The notes: a model not told the origin generated them from the sequence alone. DNA of 64,000 nt from Erodium maritimum (GCA_963921825.1 OY997588.1:62268617-62332616), one strand, 5' to 3'; counted from the stretch's first letter, positions 21,490-32,652 are shown. Numbers and translations: made by a program.

Positions 21490-21855
21490 ACGCACCCCCT
21501 TTTTCCTGACCTAGGTCACCGTTTCGACGTCTCCCGGCCCGATCTTAGGCCAATTCAAGGATCTTGTGGTGGATGATGTCTTCTGCCCCTTGCTTCATTC
21601 TCTCTAGGCCTTGAGTCATTCTCTCCTGGTAAGTTTTCACGAGCTCTATTTCGGTTCTGGTTTTTGGGATTTTTTTGGGAACGCTTTGTTTTCTAGTTTC
21701 CTTGGCTGGTTTTTGCGTTTGCTTGGTGAATAAGAGAGAGTGACAGAGAGCAGCTCCTTTGAGATCTGGATTTCACTTCCAGCTGAAGGGTCAGATTGAG
21801 GATTGATAAGGAGATGGGGAAAGGAAATTGGTTTTCAAGTGTAAAGAAAGCTTGA
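21490..21855 (+). pseudogene. Probable IQD (IQ67-domain) gene 5' fragment
   Basis: The ATG at 21814 opens MGKGNWFSSVKKA followed by a stop at 21853. This peptide is the hallmark N-terminus of plant IQD calmodulin-binding proteins, which typically continue with phenylalanine and a basic stretch. Upstream (21490-21813) is a CT-rich, 5'-UTR-like sequence with an intron-donor-like tggtaagttttc near 21629. No IQ motifs follow; the sequence runs into a LINE ORF1. It is therefore a captured or stranded first exon. The identification rests on 13 residues. Confidence 0.5.
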
Positions 21856-23250
21856 TTAGACCGACCACCCGCTAAGGTCCGAAGTTCAACTACAAGCGGA
21901 AATGAGGCAGACTCACCAAGGGAAAAAGGTCTAGAGTCTAAGAACTCAACAACAGAATCAGAACGAAGAAATTGGGGAAAGAGAAGAAGGGGAGTTCAGA
22001 AGAGAAGACGACGATTATGTTGCTTTTAAATCTTAAAACAAGATCCCTGGCAAGCCCTACACTCATCCAAGTAAGATCTATGTCAGAAATATTCCCACAA
22101 ATGCTGCCAGAGTGGAACTCTTTGACTTCTTCAACCAATTTGATGAGGTTGTAGATCTTCACTTGCCCCGTTCAACAAACAAAGATGGTAAGGGTTCTGT
22201 TTCGTCACCTTTCAAAATGGAGTAGACCTATGGAAAATAATGGAAGAAATTAAAGGCTCAAAGCTCAAAGGATCATCTTTATTCATGGCGCAAGCAAAGG
22301 AGAGATTTTCCAGAGCACCTAGAGACAAAAAGGATATCACAGAGGGATCGACAACTGTGAAAATCCAAAAAGATCTATGCTTTCATCTTTAAGAGAAGAA
22401 ATTAGCTACTGCTTACAAGACTTTTATTTCTGGTAAGGTCGTCCCAGCTCTTGACGCCTTGGTAAAGAAGGCCTGGATGGGAGTTAGCAACAAAATGAGA
22501 AGTGCAGAGATCATTCAAGATGCTCTAGGCATGTCAGTTATATTTGACATTGAGGTCAGGGACCTGGGGAACAGAGTGATGATGATAAATTGTTCAGATC
22601 AAGAATTCGAAAGGATGATTATTGAGGAAGACTGGGTAAGTCTGTCACCATGGATCACCATGATTCATGGTAAGGAAGACAATATATCAATGGGAGGCTA
22701 TTATAAATGGCTTTGCATTCAAGGAGTCCCAATTCAAGGTTGGCCTGAGGACAACTTTGAATCCATAGCAGAAAGTTTTGGCAGCGCTTTGTTAGTTCGC
22801 TCTGACTCCCTCTCAACATATGCGTTCCAGAAAGCATTTGCCTTGATTCACACAAGCACCAATCAAAAGGTCTGTGAGGAAATTTCTTTCTCCCTCGAGA
22901 ATAAAAATTATAGAATCTCAGTCACAGAGATTGATGGGTATTGATCCCACCACTGTTGAAACCAGCGACCTCGTCGGAAATCCAATCAGAATCTCATTCA
23001 GTTGAACAGGACTTAGAGAATGAGTCATGTGAAGCATCAGCCTCCTCGAACACTTCCAAATTCATTATGGATATTGTCAACAATGAGGCGAATGATCCAA
23101 TGGAAAAAGAAGAAATTGAAGACATCATACCCCACTGTTGCTTGACAATAGCTGTGGAGATGGTCAGAGACCAGAGCTTATCCACCATACCCCACTGTTG
23201 CCTGGTAATAGCCGTGGAGATGGCCGGAGATAACGACACGACAACCTAAA
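21856..23250 (+). pseudogene. RRM-containing LINE ORF1 (BNR-like clade), degenerate
   Basis: From about 22065 the reading is KIYVRNIPTNAARVELFDFF, then DEVVDLHLPRS. This is the RNP2-containing start of an RNA recognition motif. A frame break follows, then an open frame of 161 codons at 22459-22944 (RVMMINCSDQEFERMI, WVSLSPWITMI, WLCIQGVPIQGW) typical of the domain that follows the RRM. ORF1 proteins with an RRM define the BNR group of plant L1 LINEs. The C-terminus (22941-23249) is acidic and carries a 60-bp tandem duplication. ORF2 is absent; at 23250 it meets an oppositely oriented LINE fragment. Confidence 0.72.
23125..23232. repeat. 60-bp direct duplication within the LINE ORF1
   Basis: Two units with an exact 60-bp period share catacccactgttg-type and agc-gtggagatgg blocks (first at 23125, second at 23185). 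The reading frame is kept: both encode PHCCLxIAVEM. Confidence 0.8.
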
Positions 23251-23254
23251 ACTC

Positions 23255-24110
23255 CTCCTCGTCATCGATAGACCATGAAGAAAACCTATCCTAGAGAGCC
23301 GCCAGAGAGGCATGGAGGTCCGGACGCAACTCAGTATGGGTCAACAAAGGCTCGGCAGACCTAGGATCGGCGCTCGACCCTGATATATCCCTCCCAGGAT
23401 CGTAAGGCCAGCGGGGATGAGGGGGATCCAATCCTGATTAGGGAGACAACGGACCAACCCTATAGCTTCCACCACCGTCCGAGGAAGGTCCTTCATTGGA
23501 GCCTTTCCTTTCGCCGGATCCTGTTGCAGGGGGGGCATCCACAGTGGCGCAGAGAGGAGACGAGGGTGAGGCATGTCGGAGACCCGGGACTACAACCCTA
23601 GGAGTTGCATCGCAAGGAACGGTTCGAGTCAGAACCAGAGGTGGAGTACCCGTCAGGCTAGGATTGAGTGGAGGCGAAGGCAGGGTCAGGCGCGACGCTT
23701 GAGCAGGCGACCGCGGATTGCTTAGAGACGAAGCAACGATGGCCCCTCTTCGTTGGACGTCCCCGCCTCGGCTTCGACGTAGGGGAATGGGAGATTACCC
23801 CCATGGAGAAAGGCATCAACTCGGGCGAGAGGGCCGAGAGCAACGCCGGTACGGGGGGAGAGGGAAGTAAGGAGGAAGAACTTGAACTGATTAGTTTCGA
23901 TCTTCTCATTTGGCGGGTCTTATCCCCAGCAACAGACATGGTCTGCGAGGGATTGGACTGCACCGAGCTTGTGACCATAGGGCCTCAGGCGTAGTAGCAC
24001 CGTCAGTGATAAGTGTAGCTACGGCAGTCGGTACGACAACGACGGGATCAGAAGGAAACACCATAATTACGGCTAGGGCTGAAGTAGGTCTCAAAGTTTC
24101 AAGAGAGAAA
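23255..24110 (-). pseudogene. LINE ORF1 5' part, reverse orientation
   Basis: The minus strand from about 24110 begins ttctctcttgaaact and soon reads MVFPSDPVVVVPTAVATL from the ATG at 24074. The same 5'-end architecture (ctctct leader, cctagcc, ATGGTG or similar) occurs at 2931-2860 and near 64000-63940. A P/S/R-rich N-terminus continues to about 23260 through frame breaks. There is no T run at the left end, so the 3' part of this element is missing. It is fused tail-to-tail with the RRM-type ORF1. Confidence 0.6.
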
Positions 24111-24119
24111 TCTTTTTTT

Positions 24120-24339
24120 TTCTTATTTTATGCATGGTAGATGCTTTGATACAATTTGCATAGGAGCATAGGATGTTGCAATTATATATTCGTAAATCTT
24201 TTAGTCGCTTAACTTTACCAAAAATTGATTGATTCATTGATTTTTATACAAAGTCGGCATATTATTTTCTTATTAGTTAGGTTTGAAGTTAGTTAAAGCA
24301 AAGTAATGTTGTAGAGAAAACGTAAAGGCCAAATGAGGA
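24120..24339 (+). promoter_or_regulatory. Upstream region of BAHD gene 2
   Basis: It matches the relic at 8450-8715 in its distal part and the proximal upstream region of gene 1 (about 14895-14938) in its last 50 bp. This marks it as the ancestral BAHD promoter. It is AT-rich, with no gene and no obvious tandem motifs. Confidence 0.5.
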
Positions 24340-24347
24340 TATAAATA
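24340..24347 (+). promoter_or_regulatory. TATA box of BAHD gene 2
   Basis: TATAAATA followed by cacatgcat, in the same context as gene 1. The ATG at 24388 is 48 bp downstream, so the 5' UTR should be short, roughly 15-25 nt. Confidence 0.6.
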
Positions 24348-24387
24348 CACATGCATAGTAATTCAAGAAAGTCACCAAAAAAACGCA

Positions 24388-27300
24388 ATGGCAAAGGCAG
24401 AGGTTGAAGTAAAGATCATCTCTAGAGAAAGTATTAAGCCATCTTCCCCGACACCCCAACGTCTCAAAACCTTCAAGCTCTCGGCCTTCGACCAGTTAAG
24501 TCAGGTGCAAGCCTACCCACCGATCCTCCTCTCTTACCCACTTCCTGATAATGATCGTCACCTTCAAGATCGTCGTCTCCGTCGTTTAAAGTTGTCTTTG
24601 TCCGAAACCCTAACCAGCTTCTATCCTTTCGCCGGAAGAATGATCGCGAACGAGCCCTTAGTGGATTGCAACGACGCCGGAGCTGACTTCATCGAGGCCA
24701 GGGTCTCCGGCAGTCTCTCCGATATCCTCAAAAACCCGGATCCGGCGTTCTTGGCCGGTCTACTCCCTTGCAAGACAATTTCCCCCGAAAACGCCGCTGC
24801 CGGCCGTGTTTTGCTGGTTCAGGCCAGCTTGTTCGAGTGCGGCGGGGTTACTATTGGTGTGTCTGTTTGTCATAAGGTAGCGGACGGATACTCGATCAGC
24901 CTATTGATCAAAGGATGGGCTGCCAGGGCACGCGGCGCCGGAGACCTAGTTGAGCCAGATCTGACTACCATTGCTTCCCGGGTTCCGTCGGTTGAGCTTC
25001 CTGCCGGTCCGGAACCTGAGTTTAAGCAAATGAGGCCATGTATAACAAGAAGGTATAATCTAAACACCGATGTTCTTTTTGTAAAAACTGAAGATGAATT
25101 ATTTTTTGTATTGTAAAAACTTGTGGTAATACACGGTAAATCAATTGAATGGGTTAATATATTTTAAAAACGAAATACTCTTATTGAAGTATATACATAA
25201 GAGTTAGCCTTAATATAGCAGTCTTCACGAACACGAAGGAAGCTCTGACTTGAAACCTGTGCTTCCCCCTTCTCTTAACCCTAACTCGCCTCAGCCGCCC
25301 CCCGTAACTTGCCGGCGACGGCCTTGGCCGCCACGGAAGTGGCTGTTGCCGGCGAGGTTCCCCCTTCTTTATCCTGCCTCCTTCCTCCCGTTTGTCCAAA
25401 GCTTTCTCTCCTTCGCTTCGTGCCTCTGATTGGACTGCGCTTATGGCTGCCGTTTCTCTTGGTGAACGCTTCTTGTTGGCCGGAGCTGGTGAACGCATCT
25501 TGATGGCTGGAGCTGACTTCGAAGGCCTCTGGGAGTCGCGGTTCTGCTCTTCCCGTCAGATCTGCTCGTTTTGTTGTTAGTCCCGTCAGATCTGCTCGCC
25601 TGACCGGTGGAGCTCGTCGTCTGGCTCAGTGGTCATGCTCGTCGGCTTCTGCAATCCTATCGTCGGAGTTGTCGCTCTGCTCGTCGGGTTCTGCAGGTTT
25701 TTCGCCGGCTCGGGTTGCTCTGCTCGGCGCCTTGTGCTGTCGAGTGGGTTTCGTGTCCTCCGGCTCATTGATGCCTGCTTCGTCGTCTGCCGTCGGCGGT
25801 CTCGCTACTCCGGCTATTCTTCTGGTTTGGTTTGGCGACTTCTAGGTCAGGTGCGCTGGTCCTGCCTTCGTTTGTCGGTGCTGGTGTTAGTCAGGTCGGG
25901 TTCGTTAGTGGGTTGGAGGCATCTGTGGGCTGGAGGCATCTGTGGGCCGGGCGTCAGTAGGCTGGGCGCGCCTTTGGGCCGTGTTCGTCAGTGGGTCGGG
26001 TCTGACTCTGGTCCACCTACTGGTTCCGGGCGGATCTGGACCCTGGTTCGGGTCGGGTTCATCCGTTTGGCTTCCTGGGCCGGATCGGGTCGGACCTTCT
26101 AGGAAGACCCGTTTTCCCCTTCTCCTCCTCGCCGGAGTTGCTTGTCGGTTTTTTCCGACTCTTTCAGCAGCTACAAGGATGTCGGTCCGGTTGGGTGGCC
26201 CCCGGATTATCTGACTCTGTTGTTTTACCATTGAGGAGGTGCGGTGGGGATCCTTCTTGGGTTTGTTGCTCGTTCTATTTTTAGGCTTTCTTGGATTCTT
26301 GAAGGAGGACTTCCTCTTCAGCTTCTGGCTTCGACTTCTGGTGCTGTTCTTGGGACGCGTTTCCTTTCCAAGGATCGTCGTAGCTCTAGGTCTCCGTCTT
26401 CGCTGCTGGGTCGGTCTTCACCTTTGGTTGCTCTCCGGGACTCCTCTCCTTTGGCTCGTGAGTTCACGATTAGGTATACCTTCTTCCCTCCCATCTATCT
26501 AAGTTAAGTATTCTTCTCCCTTCCGATCTCTTGGCTCCTCAATTGAGATCCTGTGCCCCGTTCACTTCTGTGGACGGATTTCCCGGCTTGGTGTTGGCCT
26601 CCGGTGAAGCATGGGGCTTTGTCCCTGGGATTTTGATTGATTAGTTTTGGGGATCGGTTTTTGTCCTTGCCGTGTTGTGGTCTTGGCCGCCGGAAATGCA
26701 TGTTCTCCCTACCTCTTTCGGTTTCAGAGTTCTTATGGACAAGGGAGTAGATGTCATTCCTTCTTAGTTTAGGGATGAGTGGTAGTTGGCAGCTGCAGTT
26801 TTCCCTCTGGGCTTAAAGGCGGGTTTTTTGGTTGCCTTTCCGGTTTTTCTTATCAGTTTCTCATGGAAGTTCTAGCATACTCTCTCATCGTTTCACATGC
26901 TCATTCTGCTCTGGCACTCACAGGGCTGCTTACTCACATACCTCTTCGGGGAATTCATTTCATCCCCATTCACTAGACTGCATTCTCAGGCCTATTAGGG
27001 AATCCAGTTATATTCCCATCCATCTTACAGGCCGCACCGGGAATTCATTCTGCTCTGGCACTCACAAGGCTGCATACTCACAGGCCTCTGGGGGGGGGGG
27101 GGGGGGGGAATTCATTTCATCCCCATTCACTAGGCTGCATTCACTGGCCTCTCAGGGAATCCAGATTAATTCCCATCCATCTTTCAAGCCACTAAGGGGA
27201 ATTCACCCAAACTTGCACTACATCGTACTTGGAGTTTGGGGATGAGCTGTTTCTGTTTAGACTTCTCTTTATTTTTTGTTTCTTGTCTGGCTTTTTTTCT

Positions 27301-28719
27301 CAATCTGTAGCTGGGTTGGGATCTTTAGCTGTGTAACTTTTTCCTCAAAAGTTAATTTAAATTTGCTTTCGTTGATCAAAAAAAATATATACATAAGAGT
27401 TTAAAATTACAAATCACGTAAACATTAGGGTTAATTTCATTTTAACACCCTACCAAACATTTAGTTTTAAAATGATACCCTGGCAAAAAAATTTTGTAGT
27501 TTCACACCTAAATCAAATATTTAATAACAGTTTCATAGCCAACCGTTAACTTTATGTTAGTTTTGGATGGAAATAAGTAAAATGTCTATAATACCCCTAA
27601 CAATCACTCAAATTTTCAAAATCATGCCATTTAACTTCCAAAACTTAGAAATAGATAAAAAGTCCAAAATACCCCTTGAGACCAATCAAAATTTTAAAAC
27701 CTACCACAAAAAAATCATATTTTTTTTATATATTTCAAAAATATATTTTTTATTTTAAAAAAATCAGTTTTTATATATGACACAAAATATATTTTTATAT
27801 ATTTAAAAAAAATTAGACTTATTTCAAAAATAAAATTTTTATATAATTCAAATTATCATATTTATTTCAAAAAAAATATTTTATGCGTTTACACCATGGA
27901 GAAAAACCAACAGTAAAAGTAACCCTTCAAACAACAGTTTTTTTTTTTATTATATTGAGTACAATATATAAATGTTTTAGCCCTATTATTCTAACTTGTG
28001 AAAATATGCGTAGTAGCTACTTAATTATACTTGGTTATTATCTTTGTATTAGGTTTGTGTATGACTCCAAGAGCGTCAACGCTCTCAAGGCCAAAGCAGC
28101 AACAAGCATAAGTGGGCAAAGGGCGTCGCGTGTGCAGGTAGTGACCGCACACATATATCTACACATAATGAAACTATGTTCAAGGAACACTAAAACAAAC
28201 TCAGTTTTGTTCCAACCCATAGACCTTCGAAAGAGAGTAGACCCGCCCGTATCTGACAACTCTATAGGAAATTTTACGGGCCATTCGATCACGCGATTGC
28301 ACGAAAACAATATGAATACTATCGAGTTCGGGGTTTTGGTTGGCAAGGTAACGAAACAGGTACAAAATGCAACAAAATATTATGCGGAGAATTTGAAGGG
28401 GGGCGAAGCTTTCTTGGCCATATGTGCAAAAGTTATGGAGCTACTCGATTCGCTTTTTGGAGACGAGGAGGAAACGATACTGGTTTCGAGCTGGTGTAAG
28501 TTCGGTTTCTACGAGAATGGGGATTTCGGATGGGGGAAACCGGCATGGGTGAGTCTTGCAGAGGGTGATTGGAAGAATATTTGCATATTGATGGATACAA
28601 AAGATGGTGATGGGGTTGAGGCTTGGATACCCTTAGAAGAGCATGACATGGAACTTCTCGAGACAAGCCAAGAATTTCTTGAATTTGCTTCCTTAAATCC
28701 TCCGGTCGACCTCCATTGA
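24388..28719 (+). CDS. BAHD acyltransferase, clade III, vinorine-synthase-like (gene 2)
   Basis: Paralogue of gene 1 and predicted acyl-CoA-dependent acyltransferase. Exon 1 is 24388-25052 (donor gtataa) and exon 2 is 28053-28719 (acceptor ttgtattag). The phase-2 junction gives ITRRFVYDSKS. The protein is 443 residues, with HKVAD at 162-166 and DFGWG at 379-383, both complete. The start is supported by the TATA box 48 bp upstream and by alignment with gene 1, whose homologous ATG is 14998. The intron is 3.0 kb against 0.59 kb in gene 1, because a 2.2-kb retroposon (25206-27385) and MITE-like DNA lie in it; splice sites are unaffected. Exon 2 differs from gene 1 at many residues, so the copies may differ in substrate. 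No stop or frameshift is visible. Confidence 0.92.
25206..27385 (+). mobile_element. LINE-like retroposon E6 in the intron of BAHD gene 2, 16-bp TSD
   Basis: The exact 16-bp repeat tatatacataagagtt lies at 25190-25205 and 27386-27401, with an A run (27378-27385) just before the second copy. This makes a complete retroposon of 2,180 bp in the same orientation as the gene. The 5' part is GC-rich, with open but unconvincing frames (an R/S/G-rich 157-codon frame at 25629-26102). No DUF4283, knuckle, endonuclease or RT is seen. The 3' end reads tttcgttgatc before the A run. The 5' half resembles 62291-63230. It must have been mobilised in trans. Confidence 0.85.
26903..27205. repeat. About 150-bp duplication with a G19 run
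   Basis: Blocks such as tctgctctggcactcaca (26906 and 27049) and gaattcatttcatcccc (26951 and 27109) recur at 144-158 bp spacing inside the retroposon. The second unit contains 19 consecutive G (27090-27108), where the first has only tcggg. Confidence 0.7.
27402..28052 (+). other. Remaining intron of BAHD gene 2, with MITE-like arm
   Basis: AT-rich. From 27428 (agggttaatttcattttaac, accctacc) it looks like one arm of a MITE, but no matching inverted arm was found before the exon. The last ~40 bp, with the ttattatctttgtattag acceptor, match the gene 1 intron end. Confidence 0.45.
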
Positions 28720-29066
28720 TCACACAACATATGTAGTTTGGGTTATTCCACATTCTCAAAACGTTGGATTAAGTAGTTGAGAGTATAATAACTTTCTTAA
28801 GCAAGTTCTTAAGTTGATGATTAAAAAAAAAAGGCAAGTTCTCATGTTCCAAATAATATTTCTCTACCCGTTTACTAATAATTTGTTTTTTTTTCTTTCT
28901 ATCTTGAGTTGTAAATTGTCAAACGTGGCTATGCTTCTTTGACAAGAACTTATAAAGAGATCGTTTGTTTGAATATTTTAGGTGTTGAAATAAAAACAAA
29001 ATACGATTTGAAATTGGAAATGAGATCTTGTGTATTATTTGTTGCTACAATTCATTAATGTTCAAG
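28720..29066 (+). other. 3' flank of BAHD gene 2
   Basis: It is homologous to the flank after gene 1 (acacaacatat, gagtataataac, atcttgagttgtaaat, gatcgtttgttt). It ends at the TSD of the next retroposon. There is no gene. Confidence 0.55.
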
Positions 29067-29079
29067 AAAATTACACTTT

Positions 29080-31560
29080 TTTTTTGAGGTAAAACGATGA
29101 TATTATAAATTTAAAAGCATTCTGGTGACTGCTAACGCAGGTAGCACCATACATATCAAGAAAACTAACATAAACTTAAAAACAACTGCTGAATAGTAAA
29201 TGTTGCTCATAGGCATAAGGGCGATCGGGGGGGTGGGACTGCGGTAGCATCCAGAGATACCGATACAATATGCTCCTACCATAAGAAACTGATCGAGCAG
29301 ATCAAATGATAATCGTGCAGTGGTGGACCGATTACTCCCCCGGTAACTCAGCGTGCGTCGTCCTCCCTTGACTGATAATGGTAGGGCTTCTGAACGCGGG
29401 ATTGCTGACTCCAAAGTGGTAGAGAAGTAACTCATCAACTGTTGGTGGTACCAATGCCACCTATGTGCCAGGGAGAAGGTACAGTCGACCAAACCCTCCC
29501 TGGGCCCTTCAGTACTCATTCCTGGAGGCGGGGGTGCTTGAACACCCCGCCGCTGCATATGACGCCCCATCCGACGCTGATGATTCTTCCTTAGTAGGTT
29601 CCTCCTCCCTCTCCGCCCTCTTTTTTCCAGATAGCGACGGTGATGGATCGCGTGGTAGCCAACCCACCAGTACTTCCTCAACCCTTTCTTCCTGAATTCC
29701 CCACCTCCCTTTTCCTTGCTGCATTGGAGATGTCCTTGGTTCCACCTGACTAGGGCCCCCTTCCCTTTTCCACACATATAAGTCCAGTTCGTCCCTGGGA
29801 TGACCTTTCCATGTTTTGCTTTCTCTAACGCCGATCTCGGGTCCCCCGGCGCCTTCAGCGAAGACCCCCTCACTCCCCCAATAACCGGACAGACCGCAAA
29901 AAGGTGACCCGCACAGCAACAACCAAATCAGTGCTCAGGTAAATATTCATACGAAATACTCAGTCGAGTTCGTACCTGAGGTACGGATAGACGGAACCAG
30001 AGTTGGCTCTGCAAAGGTACTCGAATATCTGCCCTGATTCTAATCCTCATAAAGTCCCCCAGCAGAGACCCTCCTTGTCCACGTCCACTCCTTGGCAGAC
30101 CCCCAACGTGTCCCCACTCTGAATCCCACATCTCTCGTCCAGGCCCCCACTGGCAGATTTGATACCCGCGCCCAGACCGAGAAATGATGGAATTCCAAGT
30201 CCTTGACCTGCATGTGGGCCCTTAGGTCCGTAAATAGGACCAGTGAGTCCCAAAAGGACCACGGTTCTCCCAACAGAACCCTTTCCCTCTCCTTAGCTGT
30301 TCGGAAGAAAAAAGCGACCAGGCCCCCCTCCAGAGGTTTAGCCTCGACCTTCATCCCCCAGACATCCTCCATTCGCGCCACCACTGACTTCCAGAAAATC
30401 TTCCTATATGTTAGGACCTTAGCTGCCAACGCGAATCGATACGAATTCCCCCGGCCAGTAACCTCTTGGACCGGCACTACGACCTCCTTGATCCTCATTG
30501 CGCCTATTTGGGAATCCAAAACTCCGACCTGTTCCCCCGGAGAGCATCAATTTCCTTGATGTGGACCAACTGGGTTGACCCTAGGAATCGGATCCCCATG
30601 ACCCGCATGGGCCGGACGCCCAAATGGGTTCGGTCCATACCCTCTCCCCTGTCCCGACCCGGACCCAGTGCCGCCCCACACACCCTATCCGTTCCGCTGC
30701 CCACCTGGCCCGTCAGCCGTAACCCGACCCGCCCCATACCTCTCTTCCCATCGGGCTACCTCACCGCCCCCACCCTGGGCCCAAACCGGTTTCTGACCGA
30801 TTCCTGCCCGATCCATACCCCCAGCCCAACGTGCATCTCCCATAAACCCCCGGCCCAGGCCCACATGTTCTCTAGCCCAGTCCGACGAAACCCTAGTTGC
30901 TTCTGGCGTCGCTAGTCCTTTCCCCTTCCTTCTTCGCCAAGCAAGCGCCTCCGGCGACTCCTCCAGCGTGATTGCCGAGTCCGATGAGACCAGAATTGGG
31001 GTTTCTTTCTCCCTCATGATCGACGGCAGTAAGGGATCGAAACCCCCATCATCATCGGTCCGAGCTCCTCCCGTCTCCTGCGTTCTCCGACCCGCCCCAC
31101 TTCCCAGGCGTGTCGGACGAGGGCCTTTCGCTGGAGTGCGGCGAAGGCAGCCCGGCCCCGGCTGGATCCGTCCACCTGCAACCCAACCCTCTTCCTCCGT
31201 ACTCCGGGCCGAGAATTGCATCACCGGTACACTCTCTTCCCGTCCCGTCATCGCACCTACAGAGAACACCGGGTGCATCACCGGTGCACTCTCTTCCCGG
31301 TCCGTCATCGCCCCAACAGAGATCACCGGGTCTTCTTCCCCAGCCGTCTCCACCTCCGGCATCTCCGATCCTGACCCATATGTCGAGTCTCGGATGTCCT
31401 ACTCCGATATACATGGTCCCATATGAACCCCGTCGTCGAAACCATTCTTCCCGCCTTTCATCTCGCTCGAAAAAGCCATGAAAGCACGAAGGTTTCACAA
31501 AACTCACCCTAACCCTAGCAGAGGAAAAAGAGAGAGTTGTGGCTATACTTTGCCAAGTTA
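29080..31560 (-). mobile_element. ORF1-only LINE (HAL1-like), copy E4, 13-bp TSD
   Basis: Reverse-oriented element of 2,481 bp. The 13-bp TSD aaaattacacttt is exact (29067-29079 and 31561-31573); the T run after 29079 is the tail. The sense 5' end is full-looking (agccacaactctctc, then a leader of about 80 nt). ORF1 starts at 31479 (minus) and runs mostly in one frame to 30040, with in-frame stops near 31400, 30685 and 30545. Its C-terminal half is a DUF4283 domain (RKIFWKSVVARMEDVWG, AFFFRTAKERERVLLGEPW, FHHFSVWARVSNLPVG). The knuckle and all of ORF2 are missing: about 950 bp of non-coding 3' sequence follows directly. Both ends are retained, so this is not simple 5' truncation. Confidence 0.88.
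30040..31479 (-). pseudogene. LINE ORF1 of element E4 (DUF4283), three nonsense changes
   Basis: The frame from ATG 31479 reads MAFSSEMKGGKNGFDDG. It continues through the open stretch 31362-30685, rich in E, G and R and low in complexity, to the DUF4283 region (30519-30040). In-frame stops interrupt it in three places but no net frameshift is needed, so decay is recent or mild. Intact homologues bind element RNA as part of the ribonucleoprotein particle. Confidence 0.72.
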
Positions 31561-31573
31561 AAAATTACACTTT

Positions 31574-32230
31574 GCCCTAACATTTTATGAACGAAAGAAA
31601 CAAATTTTATTTTTTTTTAAAGGAAATTGAACCAAAAGAATTGTGGGGTAGTAATGCATCCTCAGTCAGATTACAGCTGATCCTTTAGAAAAACCTGAAG
31701 CATAGACGGGGTTTTGAATATCCAACAGACTTGGCCAAAACGATAGGACAAATAACCTTATATTAACCCAAAATACTCCTAAGAACATAAAAGTAAGACA
31801 CGTGCAACTAAAAAAACTTATTAGACCTGAACACCATATACAGCTCGACCTAAGCTCCGCCATAATAGTCTGGAAACTTGTGGATCCTCCAATAGGGGGG
31901 GGGGGGGCTCTAAACTGTTAAGGGATGTGTATGATTTGGGGACATATCATTTGCCATGGTGGACGGTTAAACCTTACAAAAAGGAAGAAAACAGATTGAG
32001 TAAGATATATACAAACGATCATGACATCCCGAAATCGGAAGAAAGATCGAGGATGAGGCATAGGTGAATGCCAAGTAGGATGATTCGTCGATGGAAACTT
32101 TATAGGTGGGGAGGGCTGATCAAGGGAGCGGTGGCTCTAGTGGCTTCCCCTTCGGACCTCAGCCAATCCACAAGCTCACGGGGAAGGAGGCAGAGGCGAT
32201 GACGATGATCAATCGTGAGTGGTGATAGGA
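31574..32230. other. Intergenic, possible LINE 3' tail, G13 run
   Basis: A T run at 31612-31620 may mark the 3' end of another reverse-oriented retroposon whose TSD I could not find. A run of 13 G lies at 31895-31907. No gene is seen. Confidence 0.35.
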
Positions 32231-32652
32231 GGACGAAACACCTTAGATCCCTTCTCCTGAAAAGTCCGAGACGAGGTGCTGGAGTAAAGGTAGTTACGGT
32301 GAAGGAGGAGGAGATGGAGGTGGTTGTGGTGGTGGTGGAGGACAGAACACCTTGGATCCCTTCTCCTAACAAGTCTGAGATGGGGTGTTGAAGTAAAGGT
32401 AGTTACCGTGAAGGAGGAGGAGATGGAGGTGGTTGTGGTGGTGGTGGAATAACGGTAGGTGGTCGGACGGTGTTGCTGAAAGTGAGTGACTTCACCGTGA
32501 GGTGTTAGGGCGGGTGCGGAGAGAGCCATGACCACTATGCAATAGAGACTCTCAGACTCGAAAATTACGGTGGAGGTAGCGGAGAGGATGGGAGGGGATG
32601 CTGCGATGATGGTGGTGACGAACAGGACGATATCTAGAGAGAAGAATTCCAT
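32209..32652 (-). other. Open frame of 147 codons with hydrophobic N-terminus, doubtful gene
   Basis: The minus-strand frame begins MEFFSLDIVLFVTTIIAA, which could be a signal peptide or membrane anchor. It continues into a Thr/Ser/His-rich repeated region created by a 109-bp DNA duplication. No domain is recognised and the start of a long LTR (32679) lies just upstream. It may be part of a small gene's first exon or chance. No function is proposed. Confidence 0.2.
32231..32448. repeat. Tandem duplication, two 109-bp units
   Basis: Units at 32231-32339 and 32340-32448 share aacacctt-gatcccttctcc, gtaaaggtagtta and the ggtggtt/gtggtggtggtgg tract. Divergence between them is low. Confidence 0.85.
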
